DNA of 44,258 nucleotides from Pyrinomonadaceae bacterium (GTDB lineage: Bacteria; Acidobacteriota; Blastocatellia; Pyrinomonadales; Pyrinomonadaceae), in contig JAIBCA010000097.1 of the NCBI GenBank assembly GCA_019694345.1, positions 1 through 44,258 on the forward strand. Direction: 5' to 3'. The position numbers were made by a program, and so were the translations under genes. A model generated the notes under the pieces. It saw only the letters and a list, made by a program, of their open reading frames with translations, had not been told where the DNA came from and did no database searches. Positions 11,231 through 18,463 of the stretch are shown here, in pieces. Every line of letters begins with the position of its first letter. The stretch's first letter is position 1.

Positions 11231-11821
11231 CTATTTCGCGGCTTTGAAACGCATTGCCACGCCGTTCATGCAGTACCGAAGGCCGGTCGGTTCGGGGCCG
11301 TCGTCGAATACGTGCCCAAGGTGCGAATGGCAGCGCGCACATTCGATCTCGATACGCTCTTCGTCGAGGCTCCGGTCGATCTTTTCCTTAACGTTCTTTT
11401 TGAAGAGCGGCTCGTAAAAGCTCGGCCATCCGGTGCCGGAATCAAACTTTGCCTTTGAGCTGAAAAGCGCCAAGCCGCAGGCCTCGCAATAGAACGTGCC
11501 GTCCTTTTTTATGTCGTTGAGCGGGCTCGTGTAGGGGCGTTCGGTTCCTTCCTGCCGCAGCACGTAAAACGCGGGGCCTGAAAGTTCACGCTTCCATTCG
11601 GCGTCGGGCTTGATCAGCTCATTGCCGTCAAACTCGCCATCTGTGAGCGCCAGTTCGCGTTCTGCCGTGACGGGCTTTTTCGATCTGGCCGGTGTCGCCG
11701 ACGGTTCGGCAGAGGCTGCGTTTGGCGAAGCGTTTGCCGGAGAAAATGTAAAGGCCAGCCCGCCGACGACCACGAAAGTGAGTACCAAAAATGCGGCGAA
11801 AGAGGTAAACAGATGTCTCAT
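11231..11821 (-). CDS. msrB: Peptide-methionine (R)-S-oxide reductase MsrB, membrane-anchored or exported
   Basis: This 196-residue protein reduces methionine-R-sulfoxide in proteins. The MsrB domain spans about 70-196. The structural zinc cysteines are C112/C115 (CEAC) and C161/C164 (CARC), and the nucleophile is C184 in GLRYCMNG, followed by the usual C-terminal block. Residues 1-27 form a hydrophobic N-terminal segment (LFTSFAAFLVLTFVVVGGLAF) followed by a low-complexity Ala/Ser/Pro linker, which predicts export or membrane anchoring, hence repair of envelope proteins. No MsrA domain is fused. A hairpin at 11842-11878 lies in its leader. Confidence 0.92.
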   Translation of the reverse strand: MRHLFTSFAAFLVLTFVVVGGLAFTFSPANASPNAASAEPSATPARSKKPVTAERELALTDGEFDGNELIKPDAEWKRELSGPAFYVLRQEGTERPYTSPLNDIKKDGTFYCEACGLALFSSKAKFDSGTGWPSFYEPLFKKNVKEKIDRSLDEERIEIECARCHSHLGHVFDDGPEPTGLRYCMNGVAMRFKAAK

Positions 11822-11841
11822 AATTCGTACCCAAAATAGTA

Positions 11842-11878
11842 TAGCCCCGCTCGACTAAATTTCATCGAAACGGGGCTA
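11842..11878 (-). terminator. Hairpin in the msrB leader, possible terminator or attenuator
   Basis: TAGCCCCG (11842-11849) pairs perfectly with CGGGGCTA (11871-11878); inside, CGA and TCG can extend the pairing. On the minus strand the stem is followed by TACTATTTT, a modest T-tract, and on the plus strand by AATTTTG. It sits 21-57 bases upstream of the msrB ATG, between the fasciclin gene and msrB, so it may end fasciclin transcripts or control msrB. Confidence 0.5.
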
Positions 11879-11945
11879 AATTTTGAACCATCTTCGCGAA
11901 CGGGCAAGCGGTGTGTATGGATCCGATGCCTGTCTATCAGATGTT

Positions 11946-12046
11946 GCTCAGTGGCCGAAGGGCTTTCCCTGTTTGGCGGCTCGTCATACCCCTCCAGAAA
12001 CTTCGGGCCGCCAAACCCTTGATAATTTTGCCTCCGGCCGCTGAGC
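11946..12046. ncRNA. Candidate structured RNA or large palindromic element
   Basis: An outer 11-bp helix pairs GCTCAGTGGCC (11946-11956) with GGCCGCTGAGC (12036-12046); the single non-Watson-Crick position is a U-G wobble if the RNA is read from the plus strand but an A-C mismatch from the minus strand. Inside, GTTTGGCGGC (11971-11980) pairs perfectly with GCCGCCAAAC (12007-12016), extended after a bulge by AAGG (11958-11961) with CCTT (12017-12020); a small AGGG-CTTT-CCCT hairpin can form in the bulge. The element lies between fasciclin (stop at 12064) and msrB. I match it to no known RNA family. A dispersed palindromic repeat is the alternative. Confidence 0.45.
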
Positions 12047-12063
12047 GGTGTTGCTACACCAAC

Positions 12064-12582
12064 TTAGTTGGGCAACACAACCGTGTCGATAACGTGAATG
12101 ACGCCATTCGAACCCTTGAGGTCAACAGCGGTGATCTTGGACATGCCGCCCTTTTCGTCCTTGAGCACGACGTCCTTGCCGTCCATCATCGCCCAGAGCT
12201 TGCCGCCCGAAACCGTGGTCAGCTCGACCTTACCATTGCCTTTCTTGATGGCCTTGGCGACCGCTTTCGAATCGAGGTTACCGGCGACCACGTGATAGGT
12301 CAGGATCTTTGCGAGCATCGCCTTGTTCTCAGGCTTGAGAAGCGTTGCAACAGTTCCGGCCGGAAGCTTGTCAAAAGCACCATTGACCGGAGCAAAAACC
12401 GTGAACGGGCCTGCACCCTGGAGCGTGCCGACGAGGTCAGCAGCCTTGACGGCCGCAACCAGTGTCGTATGATCCGACGAACCAACTGCGATGTCGACGA
12501 TCGTCTTGTCCTGAGCCGCGACTGAACCGGCACCGAATGCCATTCCAACAACCAAAAACGCTAAAGCAAAAAATGATTTCAT
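12064..12582 (-). CDS. Secreted fasciclin (FAS1) domain protein
   Basis: I start at ATG 12582 (MKSFFALAF), which has AAGGGG about 12 bases upstream; in-frame sequence before it is not protein-like. The 172-residue product has a signal peptide (about 1-23, ending GSVAAQ) and a single FAS1 domain with its conserved blocks: TLVAAVKAADL, GPFTVFAPVNGAFDKLP, ILTYHVVAGNL and the C-terminal GSNGVIHVIDTVVLP. FAS1 proteins mediate adhesion or polysaccharide/protein contacts outside the cell; the bacterial ones are mostly uncharacterised. The upstream region contains a GTTCA-GATT-TGAAC inverted repeat that could be an operator. Confidence 0.92.
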   Translation of the reverse strand: MKSFFALAFLVVGMAFGAGSVAAQDKTIVDIAVGSSDHTTLVAAVKAADLVGTLQGAGPFTVFAPVNGAFDKLPAGTVATLLKPENKAMLAKILTYHVVAGNLDSKAVAKAIKKGNGKVELTTVSGGKLWAMMDGKDVVLKDEKGGMSKITAVDLKGSNGVIHVIDTVVLPN

Positions 12583-12707
12583 GATCTTTAATCCCCTTGT
12601 TCTGAAATTTAATAACCGAAAAAAGTTCAAATCTGAACTCTATGCAACCGTTTTCGCGACGCGCAAAATAACGGATTCAGAAACCTGAAATTTTTTTCTT
12701 TATTGGC

Positions 12708-13253
12708 TCAGATGCTGTCGATCGGGGGAGATCCGTGGTCGATCGCGGACATTTTTTCGCGGATCAGGTCATAGCCGAAGCCCTGTCGCAGCAGATGGTC
12801 GTAGAATTTTTTAAGGTCTTCGCGGGTCCCGGGTTTACCCCTTAGCCTCAGGCGTTTGGCAATGGCGAGGTCGATGAGCTCGCTCTCCGGGATCTTTTCA
12901 AATGCGTCGGCGACGGCCTTTTCGACCGTGTCCTTATCGAGCTTTTTTTGTGACATTGACTGCTGCAGCCGCCGCTTGCCCTGCGGCTTCTGCCGCAGTT
13001 TTGACATAGCGGCATCACGGGCGAACTGCTCGTCGTCGAGGTACTTATAGTCCTTGAGCTTATCGATGACCGCATCGACGATCTCCTCGTTTGTCCAGAG
13101 CTTTTCAAGCAGGCGATCGCGGAGCTCACGTACCGACCGGGGTTTGGCGGCGAGCAGCTTGACGGCGCGGTTCATCGTCCGCTCACGCGAACGCAATGGA
13201 TCCTTTACCACACGGTCCGCTTCATTAACCTTTTTTGTGCGTTTTCCCCACAT
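12708..13253 (-). CDS. recX: RecX family regulator of RecA
   Basis: The 181-residue helical-repeat protein has the RecX signatures RSVRELRDRLLEK (near residue 40), KYLDDEQFARD (near 70), KPQGKRRLQQ (near 90) and a C-terminal LLRQGFGYDLIREKM. RecX binds in the groove of RecA filaments and modulates recombination and SOS. Basic residues dominate the N terminus (MWGKRTKKVNEAD). It stands alone here, without recA, and is divergent from truB with only 38 bases between the starts, so promoters of the two genes must overlap. Confidence 0.9.
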   Translation of the reverse strand: MWGKRTKKVNEADRVVKDPLRSRERTMNRAVKLLAAKPRSVRELRDRLLEKLWTNEEIVDAVIDKLKDYKYLDDEQFARDAAMSKLRQKPQGKRRLQQSMSQKKLDKDTVEKAVADAFEKIPESELIDLAIAKRLRLRGKPGTREDLKKFYDHLLRQGFGYDLIREKMSAIDHGSPPIDSI

Positions 13254-13291
13254 TTTGCCGCTACCTGCTAAAATTCAAGTTCGCCTAAATT

Positions 13292-14209
13292 ATGGACGGC
13301 ATTCTCATTATCGACAAACCGGCGGGCATCACGTCGCACGACGTGGTTTACCGCGTTCGCCGAATTCTCAAGACAAAGCGCGTCGGCCATACGGGCACGC
13401 TAGACCCGTTTGCGACCGGCGTGATGGTCGTCCTGGTCGGCCGGGCGACACGGCTTGCGCAGTTTCTGGATAAGGACGAAAAGGAATACGAGGCGGTCGT
13501 GCGGTTTGGGTTCGAGACCGACACCGGCGACAGGACGGGTGAGCCCAACGCGGAATCACAAATGTCGGAAGATGTGATCGCCGAAAAGCTTGCCGCGACT
13601 GACTGGGAAACGGTCCTTGAACAATTTCGGGGATCGATAGAGCAAACGCCGCCGATGTACTCGGCGAAAAAGGTCGCCGGCAAAAAGCTGTATGAACTTG
13701 CCCGAAAAGGCGAGATGGTCGAGAGAAAGGCCGCCGCCGTTTCCATATCGAAATTGGAGATCAAAACGCCGGTAGGACCGACCGGCGACGGAGCGTCGAC
13801 GTGGGATCTCGGGCTCGTCGTTCGCTGCTCTGCGGGAACCTACATTCGAACGCTTGCGGAGGACATCGGCCGCAGAACTGGCGTTGGCGCTCACCTCGCA
13901 GAGCTTCGCCGTACGGCCGCCGGAATGTTCACAATTGACCATTGCACCACACTTGACCGATTTGCCGACAACCCCGAGCCGGCCTTAGAGCTGTTACCGA
14001 TGAACGAGGCGGTTTCGCATCTGCCCGCAATTACGCTCCGCGAGGATCGCGTCGCCAAGACCCGGAATGGAATGTCAACGCGGGTATTCGAAACCGGATT
14101 GGCTGACCGCGAGGTTGTGCGAATGATCGATGAAGCCGGCGATCTTTTGGCGATCGGGTTTTTTGACGCTGCGGAAAATGTTGTACAGCCCAAGGTCGTA
14201 TTGGTATAG
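13292..14209 (+). CDS. truB: tRNA pseudouridine-55 synthase
   Basis: The 305-residue enzyme isomerises U55 in the T-loop of nearly all tRNAs. The opening GILIIDKPAGITSHDVV and the catalytic motif GHTGTLDPFATG (Asp38) are diagnostic of TruB; the later YTAKK-like PMYSAKKVAGKKLYELAR and SAGTYIRTLAEDIG blocks are also present. The C-terminal PUA-like tail is short. It is the first gene of a plus-strand run with the hydrolase at 14231. No rbfA, infB or rpsO neighbour is present, so this is a detached truB. Confidence 0.95.
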   Translation: MDGILIIDKPAGITSHDVVYRVRRILKTKRVGHTGTLDPFATGVMVVLVGRATRLAQFLDKDEKEYEAVVRFGFETDTGDRTGEPNAESQMSEDVIAEKLAATDWETVLEQFRGSIEQTPPMYSAKKVAGKKLYELARKGEMVERKAAAVSISKLEIKTPVGPTGDGASTWDLGLVVRCSAGTYIRTLAEDIGRRTGVGAHLAELRRTAAGMFTIDHCTTLDRFADNPEPALELLPMNEAVSHLPAITLREDRVAKTRNGMSTRVFETGLADREVVRMIDEAGDLLAIGFFDAAENVVQPKVVLV

Positions 14210-14230
14210 AATGTCCGAAGTGAGTCGCAT

Positions 14231-15235
14231 ATGAAAAAACGAAATCTGGCATTGGCGGTTGGCGGGGCGATCGGGGCGGCAGTTGCGGTCAAGTTATTGA
14301 CCCGTGATGATACCGTCCACTGGGAGTCGGTCGCCGAAATGGTGCCGCACTCGGATCACTCGCATTTCGTCCATGTTGACGGTGCGCTCGTCCACTATCA
14401 GGAATTTGGTGATGCTTCAAAGCCGCCGATCGTGCTGATCCACGGTTACACGGCTTCGGTATATGTCTGGAAAACCACGGCGCCGATGCTGGCCGCTGCC
14501 GGATTTCACGTCATCGCCGTCGACCTGTTGGGTTTCGGATACTCTGAAAAGCCGCGTTGGTTCGACTATTCGATACAGTCGCAGGCCCGGATGATATCGC
14601 GCCTGATGGGACGTTTGGGGATCGGCCGGGCGACGGTCGTCGGCAGTTCGTACGGCGGTGCGGTCGCGCTCAATCTGACGCTTGATTACCCTGAGATCGT
14701 CGAAAAGCTCGTGCTCGTCGATGCCGTTTGCAATGACGAACCGAAAGAGCATCCACTGCTTCGGCTGACATCGATCCCCGGCGTCGGCGAGGCAGTAACG
14801 CCGTTTCTGATCGATTCTAAGATGTTTCTGCGTCTGCGGATGCAGGGAACGCTCGCCAAGGCAAATCATCACCTGATCACCGAGGACCGTATCGAATCGA
14901 TCCGCCGTCCGCTATTTGCGGCCGACGCTCACCACTCGGTACTGGCGACCGCGCGTAATTGGCACGCCGACCGGCTCGAACAGGACGCCAATCTGATCAA
15001 TCAGCCGACGCTGATCATCTGGGGCGACCAGGACACGGTCATCCCGATCAAGCACGGCTATAAGATGCATGAGGAGATATTGAATTCGCGCTTTGTCATC
15101 TTCAAGGATTGCGGACACGTGCCGCAGGAAGAAAAGAGCGATCTTTTTGTCGAGCTTGTGACCGAATTTTGCCATGACCGCAAGGGCAAGATCGCCGCGA
15201 CGCATGACGATACAAAGCTCGAGCAGATAATGTAA
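14231..15235 (+). CDS. Membrane-anchored alpha/beta hydrolase
   Basis: The 334-residue protein has an N-terminal hydrophobic stretch (LALAVGGAIGAAVAVKLL, about 6-23) and an alpha/beta hydrolase fold. The oxyanion HG motif is in LIHGYTASVY, the nucleophile is S140 in VVGSSYGGA, the acid is D268 in WGDQDTV, and the base is H296 in DCGHVPQ, so the triad is complete. It resembles esterase/lipase, epoxide-hydrolase or MhpC-type enzymes; the substrate is not predictable. It lies 21 bases after truB and 12 bases before the membrane protein, consistent with an operon. Confidence 0.88.
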   Translation: MKKRNLALAVGGAIGAAVAVKLLTRDDTVHWESVAEMVPHSDHSHFVHVDGALVHYQEFGDASKPPIVLIHGYTASVYVWKTTAPMLAAAGFHVIAVDLLGFGYSEKPRWFDYSIQSQARMISRLMGRLGIGRATVVGSSYGGAVALNLTLDYPEIVEKLVLVDAVCNDEPKEHPLLRLTSIPGVGEAVTPFLIDSKMFLRLRMQGTLAKANHHLITEDRIESIRRPLFAADAHHSVLATARNWHADRLEQDANLINQPTLIIWGDQDTVIPIKHGYKMHEEILNSRFVIFKDCGHVPQEEKSDLFVELVTEFCHDRKGKIAATHDDTKLEQIM

Positions 15236-15247
15236 ACGCTCAGGATC

Positions 15248-15697
15248 ATGGGTAAACGGGTAATTGGCGGACTGGTCGGCCTCGGTTACGCGATCTGCTA
15301 CGGGTTTTGGACGATGCTCCTGACCGGCGGCGGACACGGCAATTTCATCTGGATGATCTTGTTCTTTACGGCCTATTTGCTCGGGCTGTTCTTCCCGATA
15401 ATGGGAGCTCTTGCCGTTGATCTCCGACCAATTATCGCAAAAGCAGCATTCGGCACACTGCTGATAGTCAGCCTCACGATCCACGTCATAATGATCGCGC
15501 CGATCCTGTCGGGAAGTCCGGGCGACATGAGTTCGGATCTTCAAAAGACCTGGGCACGCGGCGGATCGATGGTGATCTTTTCTGCGATACTGCATTTCCT
15601 GCCCATCGCCGTACTGTCGTTGATATTGGTACGAAGTATCGTTTTTGGAGAAGAAACGATCGAGAATGACGAAACCATCACTCTTGGCCTGAAATGA
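15248..15697 (+). CDS. Four-helix integral membrane protein, unrecognised
   Basis: The 149-residue protein is almost entirely hydrophobic, with about four membrane helices (near 5-24, 30-60 including WMILFFTAYLLGLFF, 60-85, and 105-130 including LHFLPIAVLSLILV). A ribosome site (CAGGA) precedes the ATG by about 7 bases. I recognise no domain. It is placed between the hydrolase and the class IV aminotransferase and overlaps the latter by four bases (ATGA), so it is translated with it. Confidence 0.75.
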   Translation: MGKRVIGGLVGLGYAICYGFWTMLLTGGGHGNFIWMILFFTAYLLGLFFPIMGALAVDLRPIIAKAAFGTLLIVSLTIHVIMIAPILSGSPGDMSSDLQKTWARGGSMVIFSAILHFLPIAVLSLILVRSIVFGEETIENDETITLGLK

Positions 15698-16455
15698 ACG
15701 ATATCTCAGTAAACAGTGCGGCAATGCTTTACGGCAAAGGCATCTTTACGACAATAGCTATTCGGGCGGGAGTTCCTCTATTTTGGGAAAAGCACTGGCG
15801 GCGGTTGACGAGCGACGCGGCGAAGGTCGGCGTCGATATGTCCGCATTTACCGAGAAACATGTCCTCGAAGAAACCGGGCGGCAGCTGAGAGATAGCGGT
15901 GTCCATGACGGGCGTGTCCGGTTAACTTTTCAAGACGAGCGTCCGGGCGACGTCTGGCCGGCTGAGAACGGACAAAACACGTCGATGTCGATCCTGACCG
16001 GCGGAATGCGTGAATTACCGACGAAATTGAGTCTTACGGCTTCGCCATACCGCGTAAACACATTTTCGCCAATCGTCGGTGTGAAATCGTGTAATTATCT
16101 GGAGAATCTGCTCGGCATCGAAGAAGCCCGCGATCGCGGCTTTCACGAAGCCCTTCGGATCAACGATCGAGGAGCTATCACGGGCGGTTGTATGTCGAAC
16201 GTCTTTTGGCTCAAATACGGCAAACTGCACACGCCGCACCTCGAAACGGGCTGTTTGCCGGGAACCACGCGGGAACACATTGTCGAAAATCTCGAGTGCA
16301 ATGAGGTCGCCATGCCGATCGACACGCTCGTTAATGCCGAGGCGATCTTTCTCAGCTCGGCCGGGATCGGCGTCATCGCGGTCAATGACCTCGACCATCG
16401 AACATTCGACCCGATCGACCATCCGATCCTGCACATCGTCCCGCCGGGGCGCTAA
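15694..16455 (+). CDS. Class IV PLP aminotransferase / aminodeoxychorismate lyase-like
   Basis: This 253-residue fold-type IV PLP protein has the PLP lysine at K131 in GVKSCNYLENLLGIEEAR, and downstream ITGGCMSNVFWLKYG and LETGCLPGTTREHI, the cofactor-phosphate and glycine loops of the BCAT/PabC family. The opening SAAMLYGKGIFTTIAIRAG fits this family. Whether it is 4-amino-4-deoxychorismate lyase (folate/p-aminobenzoate), a branched-chain or a D-amino-acid transaminase cannot be settled from sequence; its short length and lack of ilv neighbours lean toward PabC-like. It is coupled to the preceding membrane protein. Confidence 0.88.
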   Translation: MNDISVNSAAMLYGKGIFTTIAIRAGVPLFWEKHWRRLTSDAAKVGVDMSAFTEKHVLEETGRQLRDSGVHDGRVRLTFQDERPGDVWPAENGQNTSMSILTGGMRELPTKLSLTASPYRVNTFSPIVGVKSCNYLENLLGIEEARDRGFHEALRINDRGAITGGCMSNVFWLKYGKLHTPHLETGCLPGTTREHIVENLECNEVAMPIDTLVNAEAIFLSSAGIGVIAVNDLDHRTFDPIDHPILHIVPPGR

Positions 16456-16458
16456 AAA

Positions 16459-16499
16459 ACACGAACGCCCGCAAAGCACCGCTTTGAGAACATTCGTGT
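16459..16499. terminator. Nested inverted repeat, probable bidirectional terminator
   Basis: ACACGAA (16459-16465) pairs with TTCGTGT (16493-16499), and inside it CAAAGC (16472-16477) pairs with GCTTTG (16481-16486). The outer stem is preceded by AAAAAA on the plus strand. It separates the convergent aminotransferase gene and the 66-residue gene and probably ends both. Confidence 0.6.
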
Positions 16500-16520
16500 G
16501 ATCCGATGATAAAAAGGGTG

Positions 16521-16721
16521 TTAGGCGGCCGTTTCGAAAAGTGCGAGGATCTGCTTGCCTTCGTTCGAACGCGGGTCAATGGTGCGAAGGTGTTTTTGGC
16601 CCTGCATTTCCCAGATCGCCGTTACGGCTCCGTCCTTTTCTACTGCCTGATACGAAACGTCTTCCGGTTCTGCCGACGTTTCTACCGCTTCGGTCGCGGC
16701 CTGAACTGCTTCTTCTGACAT
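16521..16721 (-). CDS. Small conserved-looking hypothetical protein, 66 residues
   Basis: The product begins with an acidic, Ala/Glu-rich stretch (MSEEAVQAATEAVETSAEPED) and continues with a compact basic region (WEMQGQKHLRTIDPRSNEGKQIL). There is no signal peptide, membrane helix or cysteine. A good ribosome site (AGGAG, about 13 bases before the ATG) and a terminator after the stop support a real gene. I do not recognise the family. The conserved-looking Trp/Met block could be a small binding surface, but no role can be assigned. Confidence 0.65.
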   Translation of the reverse strand: MSEEAVQAATEAVETSAEPEDVSYQAVEKDGAVTAIWEMQGQKHLRTIDPRSNEGKQILALFETAA

Positions 16722-16765
16722 CTAAATTACTATTCTCCTATTTTCCGTCTGCTTCAATAAAAGTA

Positions 16766-16885
16766 TTAATTGAAGAGAGATTCTGACACATTTCGCGCAA
16801 TTTTGTCGAGTTTGCTTTGATCTTGCGTTGCGGCGATCGCGGCTATTCGTGCGATGGATCCAAGCGGAGCCGCATATAGCGCCAC
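16766..16885 (-). CDS. Possible 39-residue ORF downstream of the serine hydrolase
   Basis: From a GTG at 16885 the frame reads VALYAAPLGSIARIAAIAAT then QDQSKLDKIARNVSESLFN and stops. Composition and codon pattern look protein-like, with an amphipathic Ala-rich helix, and an AGG lies 7-9 bases before the GTG. In the same frame protein-like sequence extends a little upstream, over the hydrolase stop. It could be a small gene or the tail of a decayed one; this 184-base gap otherwise holds only the ribosome site of the 66-residue gene. Confidence 0.25.
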   Translation of the reverse strand: MALYAAPLGSIARIAAIAATQDQSKLDKIARNVSESLFN

Positions 16886-16905
16886 GCGGAACCTGAGCGT
16901 CCAAA

Positions 16906-18447
16906 CTATTTCGTCCTGCGCAGATCTAGCTCATAAAACCAAAAATCGTTGTTCGGCTGATCGATCTTGAGCTGGTCGGTCTTGCCGTTCTTGTCGATCG
17001 TAAATGTTACGAAACCGCGCGGAAAGTTATAGTTGACCGACGGCCGCCATTTGATCTCGAACGTGTCGTAATGCCAGTGGACGAGGTCGGCGACAAAGTT
17101 GGGCGCCGGTGCGAGCCGCATGACGAGTTTGCCGTTCTCTTCGGTCACGATAACATCGCCATACATCTGGCTGGTGTACGTTCCGGCATAACCGGCGAGG
17201 GCGAGCGATGGTTTGGTGTTTGCCACGCGGGCAGCGTCGACCTTGGCGTTTTCCTCGGCATCGGCTGCCTTGCCGGCAGCGACCTGCTTTTTGGCCTCGT
17301 CATTCCAATCGCGCTTCGGAGCATCGACGAACATATCGCGGATCTTATTCATCATGATCTGAAATGCCGGCGATTCGCTGTTTGTGAGTACGACAAACCC
17401 GACCTTTTCTTCGGGGATCAGCACCGTGTACGACAGCATGCCGTCGAGCCCGCCGCTGTGGTTGATGATCTTTCGGCCATAATAGTCGTACGTGCCCCAG
17501 CCCATCGCGTATGCCGAGAAATGACGGGTCGGATTGTTCTTCGACGCCGCTTCGGAGATCGGCTGCAATGTATTCGGCGACCACATCTGCCAGCTCTGCG
17601 CTTCGCTGAAGATCTTTTTCCCTTCAAATGTGCCGCGCCCGAGTTGGAGCCGTATCCAGTTTGAAAGGTCGGCGACCGATGAGTTGAGCCTGACGGCGCC
17701 GATCGCGTTGTCGAGAAATCCGACGGGCAGAGAACGAAGTTTACCGCCCGATTCATTGTGCGGCATCGCGTAATTGTCCTTGAGGTCGCGGACGCTGAGC
17801 GTCGTGCGGTTCATGCCCAACGGCTTCAGGATCCGGTCTTTGACGAACTCGGCCCACGGCTTTCCGGATACCTTTTCGACGATCCGGCCGGCGGCGATGT
17901 ACATCAGATTTTGATATCCGTAACGCGTGCGAAAGCTCGAAACCGGCTTGAGATACCTGACACGCCGCAGCATCTCGTCGGTCGAGTAGGTCGTGTCGTA
18001 CCAGAGCAGATCGCCGCTGAAGGTATCGAGGCCGACGCGGTGCGAGACGATGTCGCGGATGGTCAGTTCGTTGGTCACCCACGGGTCATACATCTGAAAG
18101 TCGGGCAAGTATTTCGAAACCTTATCGTTCCATCCGATCTTGCCCTCGTCGACAAGTATCGCGAGGCAAGCGGTCGTAAATGCTTTTGAGTTGGATGCTA
18201 TCGCAAACAAGGTGTTCTCATCGACCTTGTCCGGCTTGCCGAGCTCGCGAATACCATAGCCCTTTTGCATCACGGCCTTATCGTCTTTCACAATGGCGAT
18301 CGCCATACCGGCGCCGGAATCCTTCCAGGTGTCGATCACCGTCTGTGCGTAAGCGTCGATCTCAGCAAGCTTTTCGTCCAGCGTCTGAGCACTGACAAAA
18401 AGCGGAAAAACAAATAGGACAAGTACGATAAACCTTAACTTCTTCAT
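16906..18447 (-). CDS. Secreted serine hydrolase, class C beta-lactamase / DD-peptidase type
   Basis: I start at ATG 18447 (MKKLRFIVL), giving 513 residues with a signal peptide (1-20, ending FVSA). The beta-lactamase domain has the SxxK motif at S85-N-S-K88 (FAIASNSKAF), the tyrosine motif in RYGYQNLMY and an HSG box (NHSGGLDGM) in place of KTG. A C-terminal domain (about 400-513; LAGYAGTYTSQMYGDVIV) resembles DUF3471. Such proteins are esterases, DD-peptidases or D-amino-acid amidases rather than true resistance enzymes. It starts 16 bases after the stop of the winged-helix/hydrolase/cyclase protein, so the two are almost certainly co-transcribed and it may be that regulator's target. Confidence 0.9.
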   Translation of the reverse strand: MKKLRFIVLVLFVFPLFVSAQTLDEKLAEIDAYAQTVIDTWKDSGAGMAIAIVKDDKAVMQKGYGIRELGKPDKVDENTLFAIASNSKAFTTACLAILVDEGKIGWNDKVSKYLPDFQMYDPWVTNELTIRDIVSHRVGLDTFSGDLLWYDTTYSTDEMLRRVRYLKPVSSFRTRYGYQNLMYIAAGRIVEKVSGKPWAEFVKDRILKPLGMNRTTLSVRDLKDNYAMPHNESGGKLRSLPVGFLDNAIGAVRLNSSVADLSNWIRLQLGRGTFEGKKIFSEAQSWQMWSPNTLQPISEAASKNNPTRHFSAYAMGWGTYDYYGRKIINHSGGLDGMLSYTVLIPEEKVGFVVLTNSESPAFQIMMNKIRDMFVDAPKRDWNDEAKKQVAAGKAADAEENAKVDAARVANTKPSLALAGYAGTYTSQMYGDVIVTEENGKLVMRLAPAPNFVADLVHWHYDTFEIKWRPSVNYNFPRGFVTFTIDKNGKTDQLKIDQPNNDFWFYELDLRRTK

Positions 18448-18463
18448 ATATTTAGTGGGCGTG

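Noticed and set aside
12674..12702. Small TTCAG/CTGAA hairpin followed by a T-run on the plus strand
   Set aside because: The stem is only about five pairs and no plus-strand gene ends here; recX and the fasciclin gene are both on the minus strand.
16722..16904. Minus-strand 60-residue ORF beginning MDAQVPRGAI
   Set aside because: Arg/Lys/Cys-rich random-looking composition; the alternative frame with better composition is reported instead at low confidence.
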